NCBI RefSeq assembly: GCF_000384215.1
Contig: NZ_KB913032.1
Span: 7,277,605-7,341,604, forward strand
Length of the DNA: 64,000 nucleotides
DNA from: Amycolatopsis alba DSM 44262
GTDB lineage: Bacteria > Actinomycetota > Actinomycetes > Mycobacteriales > Pseudonocardiaceae
Reading direction: 5' to 3'
A program made the translations under genes and the position numbers. This document shows, piece after piece, positions 16,101-25,900 of this stretch. The notes under the pieces were generated by a model. The model made no database searches. It had not been told where the DNA came from and was given only the letters and a program-made list of their open reading frames with translations. Each line of letters starts with the position of its first letter. The first letter of the stretch is position 1.

Positions 16101-17065
16101 CGGTGGCCCTCCCCCGGTCTCGTCCGGCTGACCGCGTCGACCGGACGGCGCGGCGTGGTGGAACCAGGGAAGCCATAGCCCAGGCGGAAAACAGCCTGCG
16201 GGTGCTCGTTCTCGCCGAGCAGTGACCGCAGGACGGCGCGAGCGGACGGGATCTCGATGGGCTGCGAATAGAACGACGCGCTGAGGCCGAGCGAAGTCGC
16301 CGTCAGCAACGCCCGCTGCATCGCCCGCCCCGCCCGGAGCTGGGCGAACGGCCCGTCGGTCGGTGTCGCCAGTACCGCGACGACCGGGTCGCGTTCGAAT
16401 TCCCTGGCCTGCTCGCTCTCCCCGTGGTGCCGGACGGGAAGAAGCCCGCCGTCGGGGCGAGGCCCGCCCGCGTAGGCAGGGACGCCGTCGCGGCTCCCGT
16501 TCTCCTTGGTCCACGCGCGAAGTTCCGCTTGGAAGCCCTCGTCGAGCGCCTGCAGGTGGTCCGCCCGCCGGATGAGTCCCGTGACCGCCTCCAGCAGGCC
16601 GACCTCGTCGAGCAGGATCAGCTTCGCGCCCTCTTCCCTGGCCGCCTGCCGGACCGCGTGCCGGGCCCCGGCCGGGACCGGGGTCGAGGCGAACGGCCGC
16701 CGGTTGCTGTACCGCGCGCGGATCGACGCCGCCAGGCTCTGCTCCGCCGCCGTCGCCCGGTGCCTCGGCCCGATCGCGATCCTGGCCAGCAGTTCCGGCC
16801 GGTCCTTCCGTGGCAGGAACTCCACGTCACAGGACCATCCGGCGACGGCGATCGCGAGTTCGAGATTCAGCAACGCGGCACCGCAGGACAGCCGTGCTTC
16901 CCGCCGGTCCGGGTCGCAGACCTCCAGCACGCGGTCCTCGTCGAGGACGAGGTCGATGACGTCCGGTCCGAGTTCGAAGAGCCACGGCTGGCTGTTGTGC
17001 GGCGACGGCGCCCGGACGGCGGCCTCCAGCGCGGCGGTGACGACCGGTGCTTCAGTGAGGATCAT
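16097..17065 (-). CDS. Acg-family nitroreductase (Rv2032-like)
   Basis: 322-residue flavin-dependent nitroreductase-fold protein of the Acg family. It opens with AVRAPSPHNSQPWLFEL, the family's FMN-lid signature. Later landmarks are YSNRRPFASTPVP, RAGRAMQRALLTATSLGLSASFYSQPIE and HPQAVFRLGYG. In Mycobacterium tuberculosis, Acg and related proteins belong to the DosR dormancy regulon and are thought to sequester flavin rather than reduce drugs. A DosR-like box lies about 80 bp upstream. ATG 17065 is chosen because the conserved region starts at once; the frame stays open upstream only by chance. Confidence 0.9.
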   Translation of the reverse strand: MILTEAPVVTAALEAAVRAPSPHNSQPWLFELGPDVIDLVLDEDRVLEVCDPDRREARLSCGAALLNLELAIAVAGWSCDVEFLPRKDRPELLARIAIGPRHRATAAEQSLAASIRARYSNRRPFASTPVPAGARHAVRQAAREEGAKLILLDEVGLLEAVTGLIRRADHLQALDEGFQAELRAWTKENGSRDGVPAYAGGPRPDGGLLPVRHHGESEQAREFERDPVVAVLATPTDGPFAQLRAGRAMQRALLTATSLGLSASFYSQPIEIPSARAVLRSLLGENEHPQAVFRLGYGFPGSTTPRRPVDAVSRTRPGEGHR

Positions 17066-17145
17066 CGCGGCTCCTAGCCGGAGGGGTCCTCTCAGCCTGT
17101 CGTGCGGAAGCCCGGACCGGGAGTGGCCGTGGTCCTTTTCGGACC

Positions 17146-17159
17146 GGGACTTTCGGCCC
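17146..17159 (-). promoter_or_regulatory. DosR/DevR-like box upstream of the nitroreductase
   Basis: GGGACTTTCGGCCC matches 12 of 14 positions of the mycobacterial DosR core GGGACTWWAGTCCC as I recall it. It lies in the 232-bp divergent region, 81 bp before the nitroreductase start and 139 bp before DUF1206. A 10-bp direct repeat (CGGACCGGGA at 17113 and 17140) and a GGTCC-TTTTC-GGACC dyad (17131-17145) overlap it, so a multi-site operator is possible. Confidence 0.5.
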
Positions 17160-17297
17160 TCTCGGTCCGTTCTATCAAGGCAAACGTGTCCTGGCGGACG
17201 GACACTTGACGCACCGGCACCGGCGCCTCTCAAGAGACTGGGCACATTGCTCCGGCCGGCCCTGGTGAGCGACCTCCCGCTCGGCAAGGATCGCCCG

Positions 17298-18065
17298 ATG
17301 CGCGACAGCAAGACGTTCGGCCTGCTCGCCCGCGGTGGGCTCGTCTGCTACGCCGTCGTGCACCTGCTCGTCGCGTGGCTCGCGGCGCGGGTCGCCCTCG
17401 GTGACACCGCCAAGGCGGACAAGGCAGGCGCCCTGCAGATGGTGGTCGCCGAAGGAGGCGCGTGGCTGCTGTGGCTCATCGCGGCCGGGCTCGCCGTACT
17501 GGCGTTGTGGCAACTCGGCGAGGCGATCACCGGACACCGGCAGGTGAAAGCGCGACGGCGGACGGTGCGCAGGATCGTCAGCGGGATCGAGGTCGTGCTG
17601 TACGGCCTCGTCTCCTACAGCGCGGTGAAGATCGCCGTCGCGGGCGCCGACGACGGCCAGACGTCGTTGGTCGCCGGGATCCTCGCGAAGTCCTACGGCC
17701 AGGTTCTGGTGAACGCCACCGGGATAGCCGTCGTCGCGGTGGCGATGTTCCTCGCCCAGCGCGGGTTCCGGAAGACCTTCACGCGCGAACTCGAGTTCGG
17801 CGGTGCCTCCGGGCCTACCCGCACCACGACGATCCGGCTCGGTCAGATCGGCTGGATCGCGCTGTCCGTGGCGTACGGCACCGTCGGCGTGCTGACGGTC
17901 ATCGCCGCGGTCACCTTCGACCCCGCCAAGGCGAGCGGGCTCGACGCCGCGCTGAAGACGCTCGTCGCCCAGCCCTATGGCGGACCGATGCTCCTGGCGC
18001 TCGCTGCCGGGATCGCCGCGTTCGGGGTCTTCGCGCTGCTGGACGCACGCTTCCGCAAGATCTGA
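17298..18065 (+). CDS. DUF1206 multi-pass membrane protein
   Basis: 255 residues with about six membrane helices. The DUF1206 pattern shows three similar two-helix units, each starting near an (L)ARxGxxxYxxVH motif: FGLLARGGLVCYAVVHLLVAW, VSGIEVVLYGLVSYSAVKI and LGQIGWIALSVAYGTVGVL. A short charged C terminus follows. Function unknown. ATG 17298 is used; the in-frame reading from 16506 is a shadow of the nitroreductase. It lies next to the DosR-like box region and upstream of DUF2252. Confidence 0.88.
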   Translation: MRDSKTFGLLARGGLVCYAVVHLLVAWLAARVALGDTAKADKAGALQMVVAEGGAWLLWLIAAGLAVLALWQLGEAITGHRQVKARRRTVRRIVSGIEVVLYGLVSYSAVKIAVAGADDGQTSLVAGILAKSYGQVLVNATGIAVVAVAMFLAQRGFRKTFTRELEFGGASGPTRTTTIRLGQIGWIALSVAYGTVGVLTVIAAVTFDPAKASGLDAALKTLVAQPYGGPMLLALAAGIAAFGVFALLDARFRKI

Positions 18066-18116
18066 TCTGCCCGGCGAACCGACCTGTGGCACCGTGAAAG
18101 ACGTCTGGAGGTCGTG

Positions 18117-19466
18117 ATGACAGGTGTGGTCGAACGGATCCGCGAGCGGGGCGAGGACGATCGGCAGGCGCGGATCGTCGAGGTGCTGGTAGAGGCCTTC
18201 GACGACCTCATGCGCGCGGACGCCGACGCGTTCCGCCGCAAGTTCCGCAAGATGGCCGCCGCGCCGTTCGCCTTCTACCGGGGCTCGGCGTGCCTCTTCT
18301 ACGCGGACATGGCAGACGAGGACGACCCGTGGGCGAACGACGAGACCAGCCGGGTGTGGATCCAGGGCGACCTCCACGCCGAGAACTTCGGCAGCTACAT
18401 GGATTCGTCCGGGACGCTGGTGTTCGACGTCAACGATTTCGACGAGGCCTACCTCGGCTGCTTCACCTGGGACCTCAAGCGGCTGGCGGCCAGTGTCGCG
18501 CTGCTGGCGTGGAGCAAGGCGATCTCGGACGACGACATCGAGACGCTGATCGGCACGTACCTGCGCGCCTATGTGAAGCAGGTCCGCGAGTACGCGGAGC
18601 GCCCCGGCGACGAGCTCGTCCGGCTCCAGCTGGACAGCACCGAAGGCGTTCTGCACGGCGTCCTGCTCCGGGCCCGGCTCAAGACGCGGATCGACCTGCT
18701 CGACGAGGTCACCACGGTGGAGGATTACGACCGCAGATTCCGGCGCGGTCCGGGCGTCCGGGTACTGGAAGAGGCCGAACGCGAGACCGCGATCGCCGCC
18801 TTCGAGTCCTATTTGGACACCATTCCGGAGAACAAGCGGTTCGGCAGTATCACCTACCGGGTCAAGGACATCGTCGGCCGGAGCGGGTTCGGCATCGGCT
18901 CGGCCGGGCTGCCCGCGTACAACATCCTCGTCGAGGGCCGGACCCAGGCACTCGAGAACGACGTCGTCCTGTCGATGAAACAAGGGAATGTCGCGGCGCC
19001 GAGCCGGATCGTGGCCGAGGAACGCATCCGCGGCTACTTCACGAACGAGGGGCACCGCACCGCCGTCTCCCAGCGCGCGTTGCAGGCGCACGCCGATCCC
19101 TGGCTCGGGTACACGGAGATCGACGGGACCGGGTTCGTCGTCTCGGAACTGTCGCCCTACGTCGACGACCTGGACTGGTCGGAGCTGACCGAGCCGTCGG
19201 AGATGCGGCCGGTCCTCGACTATCTCGGCCGGGCCACCGCGAAGATGCACTGCGTGTCCGATTCGGACTCCGAGCAGACGCTGGTCGATTTCCAGAGCGA
19301 AGCGGCCATCGCCGAAGTGATCGGCGACCGCGAGGACGAGTTCGTCCGCACACTGACCGAGTTCGGGATGGCCTACGCCGAGCAGTCGCGGGAGGACCAC
19401 CGATTGTTCGTGGACGCCTTCCGCGGCGGGAAGATCCCCGCCGTCCGGCCTGCCGCGGAGGGCTGA
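18117..19466 (+). CDS. DUF2252 family protein
   Basis: 449-residue soluble protein recognised as DUF2252: FRKMAAAPFAFYRGSACLFYADM near the N terminus, then WIQGDLHAENFGSYMD and FDVNDFDEAYLGCFTWDLKRLAAS. The GDLHxxNFG and DxNDFDE elements look like the catalytic and Mg-binding loops of the protein-kinase/aminoglycoside-phosphotransferase fold, so a phosphotransferase-like role is plausible but undemonstrated. GGAGG at 18107-18111 gives 5-nt spacing to ATG 18117, which is preferred over the overlapping GTG 18114. Confidence 0.88.
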   Translation: MTGVVERIRERGEDDRQARIVEVLVEAFDDLMRADADAFRRKFRKMAAAPFAFYRGSACLFYADMADEDDPWANDETSRVWIQGDLHAENFGSYMDSSGTLVFDVNDFDEAYLGCFTWDLKRLAASVALLAWSKAISDDDIETLIGTYLRAYVKQVREYAERPGDELVRLQLDSTEGVLHGVLLRARLKTRIDLLDEVTTVEDYDRRFRRGPGVRVLEEAERETAIAAFESYLDTIPENKRFGSITYRVKDIVGRSGFGIGSAGLPAYNILVEGRTQALENDVVLSMKQGNVAAPSRIVAEERIRGYFTNEGHRTAVSQRALQAHADPWLGYTEIDGTGFVVSELSPYVDDLDWSELTEPSEMRPVLDYLGRATAKMHCVSDSDSEQTLVDFQSEAAIAEVIGDREDEFVRTLTEFGMAYAEQSREDHRLFVDAFRGGKIPAVRPAAEG

Positions 19467-19485
19467 CCGGACGACGGGGAGCGCG

Positions 19486-22056
19486 CTACTCGCGGAGGCC
19501 GATCGCCTCGATCGGCTTCGACCGCAGCGCGACACGGGTGGCGAGTCCGAGCGAGACCAGGCCGAGCAGGATCGCCCCGGCGATGACCCCGCCGAAGACG
19601 GCGAGCGTGCCGGACGGCAGCGGTGTCCCGCGCAGGCCGAGGTTCAGCAGCATCAGGGGGATCGCCGCCACCACGGTCCCCAGCAGCGCCGCGACCCCCA
19701 CCGTCGCCAGCGCCTCGAAGCGCATCATCCGCACCACCTGGCGTTTCGTGGTGCCGATCAGCCGCAGCAGCGCGAACTCCCGCGAGCGCTGCGCCGTGCT
19801 CATCACCAGCGTGTTGGCCACCGAAATGACCACGTAGCCGAGGATCACGCCGACCGCGACCAGATTCACGTAGAACTGGGCCTGCTGCTGGCCGCCGGCG
19901 GGCGCGGCCACCACCGATCCCGGCGTGACGACCAGGCCCGGATAGCGCGCCGTGAGGTCGCGCAGCGCGGCCGTCACGGTCTCGGGGTCCGCGTCGGGTT
20001 GCTGCCGCACCAGCACCGAATCGTCCATCCGGTCGCCGGTGTGCGCCCTGGCCAGGTCCGCGGGCAGCACGTAGCGGCCGAAAGCCTGGTCGTGGGTGTA
20101 GGTGGCGACCAGCCGCAGCTTCGCCGGAGCGCCGTCACCGAAGTAGAACTCGACCTCGTCGCCGATCTTCTTCTCGTACCAGTCGGCTTCCCGTTCGCTC
20201 ATCGCGACGGTGTTCCCGGTGAGATCCGTGATCTTGCCCGACACGACACCCAGGTCGAGGCTCCCGCGGACCTGCGCGCCGTCCAGTCCCTGAGCACCGT
20301 ATCGCTCGGTACGCACGGTGTCCTGCTCCTGCACTGTGTTCAGCACTTCGGTGCGCACGACCGGTGTCGCCGCGGCGACACCAGGGATCCGCCGTGCCGC
20401 TTCCGCCACCTCCGGTGACAGGTGGCCGGTGGTGCTCGCCAGCACGTGGTCCGCGGTGGTCGACGCCACCGTCTCCTCCTGCCTGGCGGCGGCCGCGGAG
20501 GTCTGGCTGTAGAACATCGAGAGCGCGAACGCGACCGCCAGCATCACCGGCGTCACCGCGGAGGCGAGGCGCCGCGCGTTGGCCTGGCTGTTCGCGGCGG
20601 CGAGATAGCCGCTGATCCTGGACGTCCGGCTGAGCACCGGGGCGAGCAGCCGCGTCATGAACGCGACGACCTTCGGACCGAGGACGGCCAGCCCGATCAC
20701 GATGATCAGCGCCGCCATCGACGCGGCCGCGATCCCCGGCTCGCCGGGCACGAACGTCGGCACCAGCGAACCGCCCAGGCCGACGGCCACCAGCCCGCAG
20801 CCGACGAGGACACGCGCCCGGCCGAGTTCCTTGCGTTCCACCGCCGCCTCGCCGAGCGCCTCCACCGGGCGGATCGACGACGGACGGCGCGAAGCCGACC
20901 ACGCGGCCAACCGGGCGGTGCCCAGCCCGAGCACCAGCGCGGCGACGAGCGGGATCGGGCTCAGCGCCAGCTCGAAGTCCGGCGGGATCACCCCGATGGC
21001 CCCGAAGGCGTTCTTCAGCCCGAAGCCGACCGCCACGCCGAGACCGCTGCCCAGCACCCCGGCGACGATCGCGACCAGCATCGTCTCGGCGCCGATGAGC
21101 TTGCGGATCTGCTGGGGGGTCGCCGCGATGGCCCGCAGCAGGGCGAACTCCCGGCGGCGCTGGTTGATGACCAGCGCCAGCGTGCTGGCCACGACGAACA
21201 CCGCGATGAGGAGCGCGAACCCGCCGAACGAGCCGGCGAGCGCCATCAGCAGCATGCGTGTCTGGCTGACGTCGAGGAACTCGACCGTGCTGCGCTCGAC
21301 CCCGGTCGTCACGGTCACCTTGTCGGAACCCACCGCCTCCCGGATCCGGTCGGCGAGACCGTCCGGCGTGACGCCGGGGTCTGCCAGCACACCGACCGCG
21401 TGCGCCTGGCCCGGTGTCCCGGCGAGTTCGACGGCCTTCTCCGGTGAGAAGAACACGGAGGACTGCCGCGCGAGGCCGTCGCCCGATTTCGGCGCGGCGA
21501 TCCCGGAGACCACGAAGTCCACCGGCGTCGACCGGACGGCGATCTTCACGTGCCCGCCGACGGTGGCCTTGCTCCGGGAAGCCAGTTCCGCGTCGAGGAC
21601 CACCTCGTCGGCGCCGGCGGGAGCCTTGCCTTCACGCAGCGAGAACGGCGCCAGCGCGGCGGCGTCCCAGTTGTGGCCCAGCGACTGGCCACCCTCCGGC
21701 CCGTTCAGCGCCCGGCCGTCGGCCGTCACCACGTTCGCCGGGAAGCTCTGCTCCGTCACCACACCGCGGACCCCCGGCACCGCGGCGATCGCCCCGGCGA
21801 GCGACACCGGGACCGACGCCTGCTCCGCGACCTGCTGACCTTCGAGTGGCCCGGCTCCGGGCGGGTCGACCTCCTGCTGCCCGCCAACGACGACCGCCGC
21901 GTCGGCGTAACGCTGGGTCGGGACACCCGCCCGCAGGCCGGATTCCATCAGGATGCCGCAGCCGGCGACCAGCGCCGTGCCGAGCAGGATAGCGACGAAC
22001 GCGCCGACGAAACCGCTCAAGCGGGTCTTCGCCGTCTGCCATGCCAAATCCCACAT
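19486..22056 (-). CDS. FtsX-type ABC transporter permease (MacB-like export)
   Basis: 856 residues with two FtsX/MacB repeats. An N-terminal membrane helix (about 14-36) precedes a large extracytoplasmic domain, three helices (about 270-370), further helices in the middle (about 400-500), a second extracytoplasmic domain, and three C-terminal helices. Each half has the coupling-helix motif RRREFALLRAIAATPQQIRKL or RSREFALLRLIGTTKRQVVRMM. Such permeases work mechanically on periplasmic or membrane substrates, for example lipoprotein or peptide export. Encoded 4 bp after its ATPase. Substrate unknown; the nearby histidine kinase pairs could be regulators, but the orientation gives no direct support. 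Confidence 0.9.
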   Translation of the reverse strand: MWDLAWQTAKTRLSGFVGAFVAILLGTALVAGCGILMESGLRAGVPTQRYADAAVVVGGQQEVDPPGAGPLEGQQVAEQASVPVSLAGAIAAVPGVRGVVTEQSFPANVVTADGRALNGPEGGQSLGHNWDAAALAPFSLREGKAPAGADEVVLDAELASRSKATVGGHVKIAVRSTPVDFVVSGIAAPKSGDGLARQSSVFFSPEKAVELAGTPGQAHAVGVLADPGVTPDGLADRIREAVGSDKVTVTTGVERSTVEFLDVSQTRMLLMALAGSFGGFALLIAVFVVASTLALVINQRRREFALLRAIAATPQQIRKLIGAETMLVAIVAGVLGSGLGVAVGFGLKNAFGAIGVIPPDFELALSPIPLVAALVLGLGTARLAAWSASRRPSSIRPVEALGEAAVERKELGRARVLVGCGLVAVGLGGSLVPTFVPGEPGIAAASMAALIIVIGLAVLGPKVVAFMTRLLAPVLSRTSRISGYLAAANSQANARRLASAVTPVMLAVAFALSMFYSQTSAAAARQEETVASTTADHVLASTTGHLSPEVAEAARRIPGVAAATPVVRTEVLNTVQEQDTVRTERYGAQGLDGAQVRGSLDLGVVSGKITDLTGNTVAMSEREADWYEKKIGDEVEFYFGDGAPAKLRLVATYTHDQAFGRYVLPADLARAHTGDRMDDSVLVRQQPDADPETVTAALRDLTARYPGLVVTPGSVVAAPAGGQQQAQFYVNLVAVGVILGYVVISVANTLVMSTAQRSREFALLRLIGTTKRQVVRMMRFEALATVGVAALLGTVVAAIPLMLLNLGLRGTPLPSGTLAVFGGVIAGAILLGLVSLGLATRVALRSKPIEAIGLRE

Positions 22057-22060
22057 GACG

Positions 22061-22801
22061 TCACCACTCCCCGAGGTGGGTCATGCGCTCGGCGACGCGT
22101 TCCGGCGTCGGCTGCGGCAGGTGCCCCGCCAGCTTGCCGTCGGCCAGGAACAGCACGCCGTGCGCGGCCGACGCAGCGACCGGGTCGTGGGTGACCATCA
22201 GCACGGTCTGCCCCATGGTGTCCACAATGGAACGGAGCAGGTCGAGCACCTGGCGTGCGGTGCGCGTGTCCAGCGCCCCGGTCGGCTCGTCGGCGAGGAC
22301 GACCTCGGGCCGGGTGACCAGCGCGCGGGCGATCGCGACCCGCTGCTGCTGGCCGCCGGAAAGTTCCGACGGGCGGTGTTCGAGCCGCTTCGCGATCCCG
22401 ACCCCCTCGACGATCTCGCGCAGCCACTGCGGATCGGGCTTCTGCCCGGCCAGCCGCATCGGCAGCGTGATGTTCTGCAAAACGTTCAGCGACGGCAGCA
22501 GGTTGTACGCCTGGAAGATGAACCCGATCCGGGTCCTCCGCAGCTCGGTGAGCGCCTTCTCACGCAACCCGCTCAGTTCCGTGTCCCCCAGCAGCACCCG
22601 CCCCGAACTCGGCTTGTCCAGCCCCGCCGCGCAGTGCAGGAAGGTGCTCTTACCCGATCCCGAAGGCCCCATCACCGCGGTGAACGTGCCCTTGCGCACC
22701 CCGACGGTCACCCCGTTCAAAGCCGTGACCGCGCCGTCACCGGATCCGTAGACCTTGCTCACGGATTCCAGTGCCAAGGCGCACGTGCCCCCTGCGTTCA
22801 T
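22061..22801 (-). CDS. ABC transporter ATP-binding protein (LolD/MacB type)
   Basis: 246-residue single NBD. Walker A is GPSGSGKST, the Q-loop region is FIFQAYNLLPSLNVLQN, the signature is LSGGQQQRVAIARAL, and Walker B is VVLADEPTGALD. The LPSLNVLQNI segment is typical of LolD/MacB partners of FtsX-type permeases. ATG 22801 lies behind AAAGGGGAAAAG-type purines. It energises the adjacent 856-residue permease. Confidence 0.92.
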   Translation of the reverse strand: MNAGGTCALALESVSKVYGSGDGAVTALNGVTVGVRKGTFTAVMGPSGSGKSTFLHCAAGLDKPSSGRVLLGDTELSGLREKALTELRRTRIGFIFQAYNLLPSLNVLQNITLPMRLAGQKPDPQWLREIVEGVGIAKRLEHRPSELSGGQQQRVAIARALVTRPEVVLADEPTGALDTRTARQVLDLLRSIVDTMGQTVLMVTHDPVAASAAHGVLFLADGKLAGHLPQPTPERVAERMTHLGEW

Positions 22802-22990
22802 CTTTTCCCCTTATGCGTGTTGATCTCTCTCGAAGAAACCTACGTTCACTGGAGGCCACGATCGATCCCGCGTGAGGGAAGACTTGGGGTAGCGCAGGCA
22901 CCACCATGACGACGCGCGTAACAGCCCTCGCCTCCCGCGCGACTATCCGGCTCATCGAGGCGAAACTTGAATCGGGCAGGGGGACCAACC

Positions 22991-25900
22991 GTGGCGAAAG
23001 ATCCGCCGTACACGTACCGGGGCGCGCTGAAGATCCTCGGGCATGGCTCCGACTCTCTCCTCGACGCGCTGGACACGGTTCTCGGCGGATTCATCCTCGG
23101 CAGCGTCGTGACGCCGGTGGCCTGGGCGTTCAATCTGGTGGACCAGAAGAACGAGGCTTCGGGTTTGATCCGCAAGCTGGTCCAGGCGGGCATCCGGCGG
23201 TTGGGGAAGGCCAAGGGCAAAGAACGCTACGAGCTCATCGACGCCGCCCACACGACGATCGTGGTGTCCGCCTTCTTCGACGTCACGCGTGAGAGCGGGG
23301 TCAAGCTCTCCAAAGATCACCTGCGCTCGCTGGGGCCCGCGTTCGATTCCGCGCTGGAGCTGCAGTACTGGAGAGGGTGTCTGCTGAGTGATGCCCAACT
23401 GAGCTTCCACTACCTCAATCTCGGCCACCTCGTCGGCATGGACGAGGAGGCCATCTCCGTGCTGAAGGACAGAGCGACCGTTCGATACCGGGCCTACTTC
23501 GCCGACCTGGCGGCCGATGTGCCCGAGTTCTCCTTGTGGGCCCGCCTTGGTGGCTTGGCGGAGATCCGGGACACCGGCCAGGCCGTCCTCGCCGCCGTGA
23601 ACGCCCAGTCGTGGGCGTTGAACCGCCTCAACGAGATCTTGCTGGCGCGCGGCGTCGAGCGTGACGACGACCTCACTCCAGGCGCGAAGCTCCTGGCCAA
23701 GAGCAATCAGGCCGTGCTGGCGAAGCCGATCACCCCCGACGGTGTCGGCGCGGTCAACCAGGTCACCTTGCCCGCGGTCTGGCGCATCTACCAAGCACCG
23801 CGCTTCCGCAGTGTCGTGACGACAGGCGACGTCCCCGCGAACGACTATGACTGGGAGAGCCTGGACGTCCATGACGATCTCGACCGGTTCCTGGGGTCGT
23901 ACCTGTTCTCTCCACGCAGCGTGGAGAGCCCGCTGCTGCTGCTCGGGCACCCAGGGGCGGGGAAATCCCTGTTCAGCAAGGTGCTCGCGGCACGATTGCC
24001 CGCCAAGGACTTCATCGTCGTGCGGGTGGAGCTGCGGCGGGTCAACGCCGACGCCCGTGTTCCCGCGCAGATCCAGGAGGCGCTGGACCTCCTCGTCAAC
24101 GACCGCGTCAAATGGGGCGACCTGGTGGACGAGGCGCCGGAGCGGACGAGGGTCGTCATCCTCGACGGTCTCGACGAGCTGTTGCAGGCCTCGACCGCCG
24201 AGCGCAAGGACTATCTGGAACAGGTCGCGGAGTTCCAGGCCGCCGAAGCCGACCTGGGCTATCCGGTGGTGGTGGTCGTGACCTCGCGGACCGTGGTCGC
24301 CGACCGGGTGCGTGTCGCTCCCTGGACCACCGTGGTGAAGCTCGAGGACTTCTCCGAGGAGCAGATGCTCTCCTGGCTGGAGATCTGGCGCGGCCAGAAC
24401 CTGCCCGCCATCACCTCCGGCCGGATGGGCGAGCTTCGACCCGACGTGGCCACCGAGCTGAGCGACCTGACCGCTCAGCCGCTGTTGCTGCTGATGCTGG
24501 CCCTCTACTCGGCGGATCCGAAGGCCGAGCCGTTGGAGGCGGGCACCTCCAGGGACGTCTTCTACGAGCGGATCCTCACCAGCTTCGTCCGCCGCGAACT
24601 GGCCAAGGCCCGGCCGGAGGTCGCCCAGGACGCGGTCGACGAGGAGATGTGGCGCCTGGGTGTCGCCGCGTTCGCGATGTTCAACCGCGACCGCCAGAGC
24701 GTCCGCGACCACGACCTCGGCTCCGATATCCGCGTCCTCACCCAAACCTCCTCCGATCTGGAGCCGCATCGGCTCGGCCAGCGGATCATCGGGCGCTTCT
24801 TCTTCATCCACACCGACGAGGCGGACGGGCACCGCGATGAGGACGTCCGGCGGGCTTACGAGTTCCTCCACGCCACTTTCGGCGAGTACCTCGTCGCCCA
24901 CCACACGATCCGGGTACTGCGTGAGGTGGCGCGCACTCGCCGATCGACACCGGCGGGGAGACGGTACGACGACGACCTGATCTTCGCGTTGCTCAGCCAC
25001 CAGACCCTCGCCACCAGGGCGACCACCATCAACTTCCTGACCACGCTCTTGCGGAGGCTTCCCGCAGAGGAACGCTTCGACTGCGCCCGAGCACTGGTTC
25101 ACCTCGCCGGTGAGTATCGCGACCGGCGCGGCGGGACGGGATTCGCGGGCTATCGGCCGACCCCGGTCGACCACCTCCGGGAGATGGCCGCCTATTCGGC
25201 GAACCTGGTGCTGCTCCTGGCGTTGGCCGGCGACGACGTCCCCTTTGTCGACGACGCCGAACGGATCGCGATGGTGCGCCTGTGGCGGGCGGGCCTGCCG
25301 GCGCCCGGCTGGCGCTCCTTGGTCGAGGTGATCGACTTCGGCAGCGAAGGCAAGCCGGTCAAGCGCCTGCCCGCGCTGCCGGGCTGGGCCACCGAACTGG
25401 CGTACTACAGCATGACCGATGACAAAGGCGGCTTGGACACTCACTCGAACGGATTGGCACTGCAGGGGCTGGACGCCGAAGAGCTGCGCCGGCCCAAGAT
25501 GACTCAGGTCACTGGATTGCTGCTCTCGACGGTGGCCCACAGCATTTGGGGCGGGGAGAAGCCCGACCTCCAGTTTCCCCTCGATCTCCTGAGGGACGCC
25601 CGGCTCGAACCAGGCTTGTCCAACTGGCGTGGGTTCGACCTCTACTACGCCGTGGTCCACTTCTTGCAGAGGTGGCTCGGGCAGCTGGAATACGAGGCTG
25701 TCCAAGAGCTGGTGTCGCTGGCACACGACGCGAACGATTTAGGCCTAGTGGACTTCGACGACTTCATCCCCGCGATCGCCGCGTTTCCCCGGTTGCTGGT
25801 CGATGTTCCTGCTTTGAACGACCCGTCCAAGTACAGCCGGAAGTGGGGGCCCGTCGTGTTGCTCGCGGGCGAGGAGGTCCAGAACGAGGAGGGGCGGACG

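Noticed and set aside
17175..19535. 786-residue open frame on the minus strand
   Set aside because: Antisense shadow of DUF1206 and DUF2252; no recognisable motif.
22952..25726. 924-residue open frame on the minus strand opposite the NACHT gene
   Set aside because: Low-complexity, Gln/Arg/Val-rich translation without domain patterns; it mirrors the codon structure of the NACHT gene, which has clear motifs and a ribosome-binding site.
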